DNA of 27,671 bases. It comes from Clostridia bacterium (GTDB lineage Bacteria > Bacillota > Clostridia > Christensenellales > CAG-1252). The stretch covers positions 1 to 27,671 of the forward strand of contig JAGAAA010000015.1 of assembly GCA_017615495.1 (NCBI GenBank). Direction: 5' to 3'. The notes under the pieces are model-generated. The model did no database searches. It worked only from the letters and a program-made list of their open reading frames with translations, and had not been told where the DNA came from. Below are positions 22,609-27,671 of this stretch, one piece after another (position 1 is the stretch's first letter; every line of letters begins with the position of its first letter). The position numbers and the translations under genes were made by a program.

Positions 22609-23674
22609 CAAACTTAAAAAGATGAAAGAGCGCTATCTCGAGCTGACCGATAAGCTCGCAGATCCCGCCGTAATAGCCAACCAACAGGAATGGCAAAAGG
22701 TGGCAAAGGAGCATTCTTCTCTGTCGGAGATCGTCGCCAATTACGACGCTTACCTCGCGGCGGAAAAATCCTTGAAAGAATGCGACGACATCCTCGCAGG
22801 GGAAACGGATAAGGAACTTATCGCCCTCGCGGAGGAGGAAAAGGCGGACGCCGAAAAGCGCATGGCGGAGCTCAAGGATACCTTGAAAATACAACTTCTT
22901 CCCAAGGACCCCAACGACGACAAAAACGTCGTCATCGAGATCCGCGCCGGCACCGGCGGCGAAGAAGCGAGCCTGTTCGGAGCGGTGTTGATGCGTATGT
23001 ATATGCGCTTTGCCGAAAGAATGCGCTGGAAGACCGAAGAGGTGGATATGAACATGACCGACCTCGGCGGCGTAAAAGAAGCGGTGTTTATGATCTCCGG
23101 CAAGGGGGCGTACAGCAAGCTTAAGTATGAAAGCGGCGCTCATCGCGTGCAACGCGTTCCCGCGACCGAATCGCAGGGCAGGATACACACCTCTGCGGCA
23201 ACCGTCGCCGTTCTCCCCGAAGTGGAGGACGTGGAAGCGGACGTCAACCTCGCCGATCTCAAGATCGATACTTATCGCGCGGGCGGCGCAGGCGGTCAGT
23301 ACGTCAATAAGACCGAAAGCGCCATTCGCATCACCCATATCCCCACGGGGCTCGTGGTGACCTGCCAAGACGAAAAATCGCAGATCAAAAACAAAGAAAA
23401 AGCGATGAAGGTCTTAAAATCGAAATTGTACGATTACTATCGTTCCGCGGCGGATAAGGAATACGCCGAAAAGAGAAAAGCGCAGGTGGGCAGCGGTGAC
23501 CGCAGCGAGCGTATCCGCACCTACAATTACCCGCAGGGCAGAGTGACCGATCACCGCATCGGCATGACGCTGTACAGCTTGGAGCAATTCCTCGACGGAG
23601 ATATGCTCGAAATGCTGGACGCCTTGGCCCTCAACGAACAAAACGAACTTCTCAAAGGCAGTCAAGAGGACTGA
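22601..23674 (+). CDS. prfA: Peptide chain release factor 1
   Basis: Decodes UAA and UAG stop codons and triggers peptide release. The 357-residue protein has the RF1 tripeptide P187-A-T189 (RF2 would have SPF), so it is not RF2. The catalytic G231-G-Q233 lies in YRAGGAGGQYVNKT. Length and the final segment SLEQFLDGDMLEMLDAL are typical. Its ATG lies within the last codons of the DUF1385-PrmC gene, so production of the factor and of the enzyme that methylates its Gln233 is coupled. Confidence 0.97.
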   Translation: MFDKLKKMKERYLELTDKLADPAVIANQQEWQKVAKEHSSLSEIVANYDAYLAAEKSLKECDDILAGETDKELIALAEEEKADAEKRMAELKDTLKIQLLPKDPNDDKNVVIEIRAGTGGEEASLFGAVLMRMYMRFAERMRWKTEEVDMNMTDLGGVKEAVFMISGKGAYSKLKYESGAHRVQRVPATESQGRIHTSAATVAVLPEVEDVEADVNLADLKIDTYRAGGAGGQYVNKTESAIRITHIPTGLVVTCQDEKSQIKNKEKAMKVLKSKLYDYYRSAADKEYAEKRKAQVGSGDRSERIRTYNYPQGRVTDHRIGMTLYSLEQFLDGDMLEMLDALALNEQNELLKGSQED

Positions 23675-23688
23675 TCGAAGGAGGCACT

Positions 23689-25098
23689 ATGATATTCTAC
23701 AATACGCACAAGCATCTATTGCAAGAGCAGACCTATTCCTACTCGTTGCAAGACGTTGCCGAGCCCAATCTGTTCAGGGAGTTCTTTGATTACGAGAACG
23801 TACCGCGCACGGCGTTCGATTTCTTCACCGTGCCCATGAACACCCCGGAGTCCTTGTGGATCACCGATACCACCTTCCGCGACGGGCAGCAATCCATGCA
23901 GCCTTTCACCGTGGAGCAGATCGTGGACCTCTTCAAGATGCTCCACCGTTTGGGCGGTAAGAAGGGTATCGTCAAACAGAGTGAGTTCTTCCTTTACAGC
24001 GAGAAGGATAGGGCGGCGGTCCGCGCCTGTCAGGAGCTCGGTTACGAGTTCCCCGAGATCACCAGCTGGATCCGCGCGACGGATTCGGACTTTGAGCTTG
24101 TCAAAGAGATGGGCATCAAGGAGACGGGCATCTTGGTCAGCTGCTCCGACTACCACATCTTCAACAAATTGCATTTGACCCGCGCGCAAGCGATGGACAA
24201 ATATCTTTCCATCGTCAAAAAGGCTTTGGACAGAGGCATCGTGCCCCGCGCTCACTTAGAGGATATCACCCGCGCCGACTCTTACGGCTACGTGGTTCCC
24301 TTCGTCAGGGAGCTGATGAAACTTTCCAAGGAGAGCGGCATCCCCATCAAAGTTCGCGCTTGCGATACGATGGGTTACGGCGTCACGTATCCCGGTTCTT
24401 CACTTCCGAGAAGCGTACCGAGAACCATTTACGGTTTGTGGCGTTACGGCGAGGTGCCCAGCGAGCAGATGGAGTGGCACGGCCACAATGACTTTTACAA
24501 AGTGGTCACCAACGCGGCTACCGCGTGGCTTTACGGCTGTTCCGCCGTCAACTGCGCGCTCCTCGGCATCGGCGAGAGAACGGGCAACTGTCCGCTTGAG
24601 GCGATGGCTGTCGAGTACGCTTCCTTGAAAGGCACCACGGACGGCATGGATCTTTCGGTCATCACCGAGATCGCCGATTACTTCAAGAGAGAGATCGGTT
24701 ACAAGATCCCGCCGCGCACCCCGTTTGTCGGGCGTGATTTCAACGTCACGCGCGCCGGCGTTCACGTGGACGGCTTGATGAAGGACGAGGAGATCTACAA
24801 CATCTTCAACACCGCCAAGATCTTAAACCGTCCCCCGACGGTTTGCGTGGATAACAACAGCGGGCTTGCCGGTATTGCGTACTGGATCAACAATCACTAT
24901 TCTTTGCCCGAGAGCGAGAAGGTCCTAAAGTCCGATCCGATGATCGCGCATATCAAGGCAAGGGTGGACGAGATGTACGCCAGCGGTCGTGTTCCGGCAA
25001 TGAGCGACGACGAGCTGGACGAGCTTGTCAGAGAGGCGGACGAGGAGAGGTACAAGACCTTTGTCACCATCGCGGAGAAAGGTACGAAGCGTAAGTGA
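23689..25098 (+). CDS. DRE-TIM acyltransferase, probable (Re)-citrate synthase
   Basis: A 469-residue member of the HMGL-like/isopropylmalate synthase superfamily. The metal-binding motif D60-T-T-F-R-D-G-Q-Q, the HxH metal ligands in EWHGHNDF and the GIGERTGN loop are all present. It lacks the C-terminal LeuA regulatory domain, and no leucine genes are near. From memory, the blocks SEFFLYSEKDR, CSDYHIFNKLHLTR and RACDTMGYGVTYPGSSLPRS match the clostridial (Re)-citrate synthases, first shown in C. kluyveri and often mis-annotated. That enzyme makes citrate from oxaloacetate and acetyl-CoA in anaerobes lacking ordinary citrate synthase. Homocitrate or isopropylmalate synthase remain possible. 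AAGGAGG at 23678-23684 supports ATG 23689. Confidence 0.75.
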   Translation: MIFYNTHKHLLQEQTYSYSLQDVAEPNLFREFFDYENVPRTAFDFFTVPMNTPESLWITDTTFRDGQQSMQPFTVEQIVDLFKMLHRLGGKKGIVKQSEFFLYSEKDRAAVRACQELGYEFPEITSWIRATDSDFELVKEMGIKETGILVSCSDYHIFNKLHLTRAQAMDKYLSIVKKALDRGIVPRAHLEDITRADSYGYVVPFVRELMKLSKESGIPIKVRACDTMGYGVTYPGSSLPRSVPRTIYGLWRYGEVPSEQMEWHGHNDFYKVVTNAATAWLYGCSAVNCALLGIGERTGNCPLEAMAVEYASLKGTTDGMDLSVITEIADYFKREIGYKIPPRTPFVGRDFNVTRAGVHVDGLMKDEEIYNIFNTAKILNRPPTVCVDNNSGLAGIAYWINNHYSLPESEKVLKSDPMIAHIKARVDEMYASGRVPAMSDDELDELVREADEERYKTFVTIAEKGTKRK

Positions 25099-25152
25099 CG
25101 CCCAAAAACAGGTTTTTTGCTTTTCTTTGTAAAAAAACGTCCCTACCTATTG

Positions 25153-25158
25153 TATAAT
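25153..25158 (+). promoter_or_regulatory. Possible -10 box before the P-loop gene
   Basis: A perfect TATAAT lies 33 bases before ATG 25191. The nearest -35-like sequence, TTGTAA (25127-25132), is 20 bases away, which is longer than ideal. A promoter here would separate thrC and trpS expression from the upstream prfA unit. Confidence 0.45.
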
Positions 25159-25190
25159 AATAAAAACAATACTCAAAGGAGGGCATCGTT

Positions 25191-25607
25191 ATGTTAAGAA
25201 TCGTTTATGGCGCAAAGGGGAGCGGCAAGACCGCAAAACTTATCGACGAAGCTAACGCGATGGTGGAAAAAACTTCCGGTAGCATCGTGTTCATCACCTA
25301 CGTCGATAGGTACAACTTTGACCTCAATTACAATATCAGGGTGATCAACGCCACCAACTTCGGCGTGGGCACCGAGGAGCAACTCGCCGGCTTTGTCAAG
25401 GGCGTGATGGCTTCCAACTCCGATATCGACATCTTGTACATCGACGGCGCGCACCGTATCACCGGCAAAGCGGTGGCGGACTTGCAGTTCTTCTATGACG
25501 AGGTGGCTAAAGCAAGCAAAAACAGCGCGGTGGAGATCGTTCTTTCCGCAAGTACGGATACCCTCCCCACTTTCCTGCAATCTTACGAAAACGAAAAGGT
25601 GGAATAA
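25191..25607 (+). CDS. Small P-loop NTP-binding protein of unknown function
   Basis: A 138-residue soluble protein starting with an ATPase strand and Walker A motif (GAKGSGKT, residues 7-14). A Walker B-like strand DIDILYIDGAHRI is near residues 80-92. It is too short to be a complete AAA or ABC domain. I recall similar hypothetical P-loop proteins in many Clostridia but know no function. AAAGGAGG at 25176-25183 gives strong translation from ATG 25191. Threonine synthase begins nine bases after its stop. Confidence 0.8.
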   Translation: MLRIVYGAKGSGKTAKLIDEANAMVEKTSGSIVFITYVDRYNFDLNYNIRVINATNFGVGTEEQLAGFVKGVMASNSDIDILYIDGAHRITGKAVADLQFFYDEVAKASKNSAVEIVLSASTDTLPTFLQSYENEKVE

Positions 25608-25616
25608 TCAAAGGCA

Positions 25617-27104
25617 ATGAAGTATATCAGCACGAGAAACGCTTCGCGCGCCGTGTCCGGTAGCGAAGCTATCCTGATGGGCATCAGCCCGGAAGGGGGG
25701 CTTTTTGTCCCCGAATCTTTCCCGCAGGTCACCCTCGCCGAGATCGAAGCGATGGGTGAAATGAGTTATGCGGAGCGCTCCGCGACGGTGATGAGCCGCT
25801 TCCTCGACGAATTCACGTACGAGGAGCTGCTTGAGATCGCAAACCGCGCCTATTCCCGTTTTGACAGCGAGGATACCTGCCCGCTTACCAAGATCGACGA
25901 CGGCGCTTACGTTTTGGAACTTTGGCACGGCCCGACCTACGCTTTTAAGGACTTGGCGCTCACGGTGCTTCCGCAACTCATTTCGGCATGCCGCAAAAAG
26001 AGAGGGGAGAAGGGCAAGACCCTCGTCCTCGTCGCCACCAGCGGAGATACCGGCAAAGCGGCGCTTGAAGGGTTCAAGGACGTCGACGGGACGGAGATCA
26101 TGGTCTTCTACCCCGACGAGGGCGTTTCTTACATGCAAAAACTTCAAATGATCACCACGGGCGGCAACAACACCTACGTCGCAGGCATCAAGGGCAACTT
26201 TGACGACGCGCAAACCGCCGTAAAAAAGATCTTTACCGACGATGGCGTCCGCGCCTCTCTTGCGAAAGACGGCTACGTGATGAGCTCGGCAAACAGCATC
26301 AATTGGGGCAGACTCCTGCCACAGATCGCTTACTACTTTTCATCCTACGCCGATCTTTTGACCAGCGGTGAGATCACCCTCGGGGATAAGATCGACTTCG
26401 TCGTCCCCACCGGCAACTTCGGCGACATCCTCGCCGGATATTACGCCATGCGTATGGGGCTCCCCGTAAACAAGCTCGTTTGCGCTTCCAACATCAACAA
26501 CGTGCTTACCGACTTTTTCAATTCGGGCGAGTACGACGCCACGCGCGAGTTCCATAAGACCATTTCGCCTTCGATGGACATCTTGATCTCTTCCAACTTG
26601 GAAAGGCTTCTTTTCGAGGTGGTGGACCGTGATGACAAAGCGCTCGGCTCTTTGATGGCAACGTTGAAGGAAACGGGCAAGTACAAGGTGGACCTTGTTA
26701 CCTTAAAACGCAAGATCCCGATGTTCGCGGCGGGCTTTGCCGACGAAGACGAAACGATGGAGACCATCTACAACACCTTTGACGAATACGGTTACGTGGT
26801 CGATCCGCACACTTCCGTCGCGATTGCGGTGTACAACGATTATTATTTGACTTCGGGCGACCAAACGCCTACGGTCATTTTGTCTACGGCAAGCCCTTAT
26901 AAGTTTGCGCAGGACGTTTACGAAGCCGTCGGCGAAAACCAGGAAGCAGACCCCTTTAAGGCGGTCAAAAAACTGCATTTCCTGACGGGTATGGAAGTCC
27001 CCGAAGGCATCGACCGTTTGCAAACGCTTGAAAAGCGTTTTTCCGACGTTTTGGCAAAAGACGAGATCAAACAAAAAGTTTTGTCGAGGGTGAAGGGAGA
27101 GTAA
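25617..27104 (+). CDS. thrC: Threonine synthase
   Basis: A PLP enzyme converting O-phosphohomoserine to threonine. The 495-residue protein has the length of the E. coli-type class. The N-terminal block STRNASRAVSGSEAILMG, the PLP lysine K111 in YAFKDLAL, the phosphate-binding ATSGDTGKAAL and the PTGNFGDILAG glycine loop are all present. AAAGG lies only two bases before ATG 25617, so translation may be partly coupled to the preceding P-loop gene. With aspartate kinase (9525-10838) it supports an intact threonine pathway; homoserine dehydrogenase and kinase are not in this window. Confidence 0.95.
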   Translation: MKYISTRNASRAVSGSEAILMGISPEGGLFVPESFPQVTLAEIEAMGEMSYAERSATVMSRFLDEFTYEELLEIANRAYSRFDSEDTCPLTKIDDGAYVLELWHGPTYAFKDLALTVLPQLISACRKKRGEKGKTLVLVATSGDTGKAALEGFKDVDGTEIMVFYPDEGVSYMQKLQMITTGGNNTYVAGIKGNFDDAQTAVKKIFTDDGVRASLAKDGYVMSSANSINWGRLLPQIAYYFSSYADLLTSGEITLGDKIDFVVPTGNFGDILAGYYAMRMGLPVNKLVCASNINNVLTDFFNSGEYDATREFHKTISPSMDILISSNLERLLFEVVDRDDKALGSLMATLKETGKYKVDLVTLKRKIPMFAAGFADEDETMETIYNTFDEYGYVVDPHTSVAIAVYNDYYLTSGDQTPTVILSTASPYKFAQDVYEAVGENQEADPFKAVKKLHFLTGMEVPEGIDRLQTLEKRFSDVLAKDEIKQKVLSRVKGE

Positions 27105-27105
27105 C

Positions 27106-27671
27106 ATGAGGATCTACAGCGCAATTCAACCCACCGGGTGCATTACCATCGGCAACTATATCGGCGCGGTCAAAAACTGGCTTGCGATGCAGGCGGAAAA
27201 CGACTGTCTTTTTGCCATTGCCAACCAACACGCTTTGACCGTCAAGCAGGACCCGCAGGAGTTCCGCGCGCGTACGCTTTCGTTCTTCGCGCAGTTTCTT
27301 GCTTGCGGCTTGGACCCCGAAAAGAGCATTTTGTACGTGCAGTCGCACGTGCCGCAGCACAGCGAACTTGCGTGGATACTCTCTTGCATGACGTACATCG
27401 GCGAGTTGGATCGTATGACCCAATTTAAGGATAAGTCGCGCAAAAATGAGGATAATATCAATGCGGGGCTGCTTACGTACCCCGTCTTGATGGCGGCGGA
27501 TATCCTTCTTTACAAAGCGGATATGGTGCCCGTCGGCAAGGACCAAAAACAACACTTGGAGCTCACGCGTGATATTGCCATCCGTTTTAACAACCGTTTT
27601 GGCGAGACCTTCGTGGTGCCCGAGCCGTATATCCCCAAGCAGGGCGCTAAAATTACCAGCTTGCAAAACCC
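27106..27671 (+). CDS. trpS: Tryptophan-tRNA ligase, 5' part (runs off the window)
   Basis: Charges tRNA-Trp with tryptophan. The visible 188 codons begin MRIYSAIQPTGCITIGNYIG, where TIGN is the class I HIGH-motif variant seen in Bacillus-type TrpRS. They continue with VQSHVPQHSELAW, YIGELDRMTQFKDKS, GLLTYPVLMAADILLYKAD and VPVGKDQKQHLELTRD, all family landmarks. The KMSKS loop lies just past the window edge. AAGGGAG at 27093-27099 supports ATG 27106, one base after the thrC stop codon, so the two form an operon. Confidence 0.96.
   Translation, partial: MRIYSAIQPTGCITIGNYIGAVKNWLAMQAENDCLFAIANQHALTVKQDPQEFRARTLSFFAQFLACGLDPEKSILYVQSHVPQHSELAWILSCMTYIGELDRMTQFKDKSRKNEDNINAGLLTYPVLMAADILLYKADMVPVGKDQKQHLELTRDIAIRFNNRFGETFVVPEPYIPKQGAKITSLQN

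Noticed and set aside
25100..25135. Terminator after the (Re)-citrate-synthase-like gene
   Set aside because: The only pairing is CAAAAA with TTTTTG around AGG, a weak A-T stem that cannot be told from local A/T runs.
1..27671. CRISPR array, prophage, toxin-antitoxin or defence island
   Set aside because: I saw no regularly spaced repeats, cas genes, phage structural genes, restriction enzymes or toxin-antitoxin pair on either strand.

Overview
The window reads as a chromosomal segment of an anaerobic member of the Bacillota, most likely an uncultured Clostridia lineage. The evidence is: clear AAGGAGG-type ribosome sites and sigma-A type promoters; the three-gene GlpA-like/FAD oxidoreductase/DUF1667 set; a membrane diadenylate cyclase (CdaA); the rpmE-DUF1385-prmC-prfA neighbourhood; a probable (Re)-citrate synthase; and a TrpRS close to the Bacillus type. 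Genes are tightly packed, often with 1-14 base overlaps. No stretch above 300 bases lacks a gene.

Layout. (1) 1-960: a tRNA-Leu(CAA) with promoter and terminator, then a visibly AT-rich orphan gene with its own promoter, closed by a strong terminator. (2) 960-7330: a long plus-strand operon of inorganic pyrophosphatase, two flavoproteins and a DUF1667 protein (glycerol-3-phosphate/redox type), DNA polymerase III delta (holA), a five-helix membrane protein, and a membrane-anchored M28-like protein that seems to have lost its metal site. (3) 7400-11804: cdaA, a DUF1015 protein, aspartate kinase and a ROK glucokinase. (4) 11790-13470: a 171-base imperfect palindrome that includes the glucokinase stop codon, then an IS110-family element on the minus strand. 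Its recombinase is preceded by a compact structured leader with its own -10 and intrinsic terminator, a candidate bridge RNA. (5) 13468-16834: a degenerate MDR-family dehydrogenase, a bidirectional terminator, and on the minus strand an orphan lipoprotein and an EamA transporter. (6) 16894-20402: a YbaK-type deacylase from a perfect consensus promoter, then a LolD/MacB-type ABC ATPase and a large FtsX-type permease. (7) 20479-27671: rpmE, a single-ORF fusion of DUF1385 and PrmC, prfA, a (Re)-citrate-synthase-like enzyme, a small P-loop protein, threonine synthase and the 5' part of trpS.

How the genes fit together. Most of the window is housekeeping: translation termination (PrmC methylates the release factor encoded next to it), aspartate-family amino acid synthesis (aspartate kinase, threonine synthase), c-di-AMP signalling and replication. 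The most unusual content is the IS110 element with its candidate guide RNA beside a palindromic repeat, the DUF1385-PrmC fusion, a set of promoters that place transcription starts on the ATG, and two enzyme-fold proteins lacking expected catalytic residues. I saw no CRISPR array, phage or recognisable defence system.
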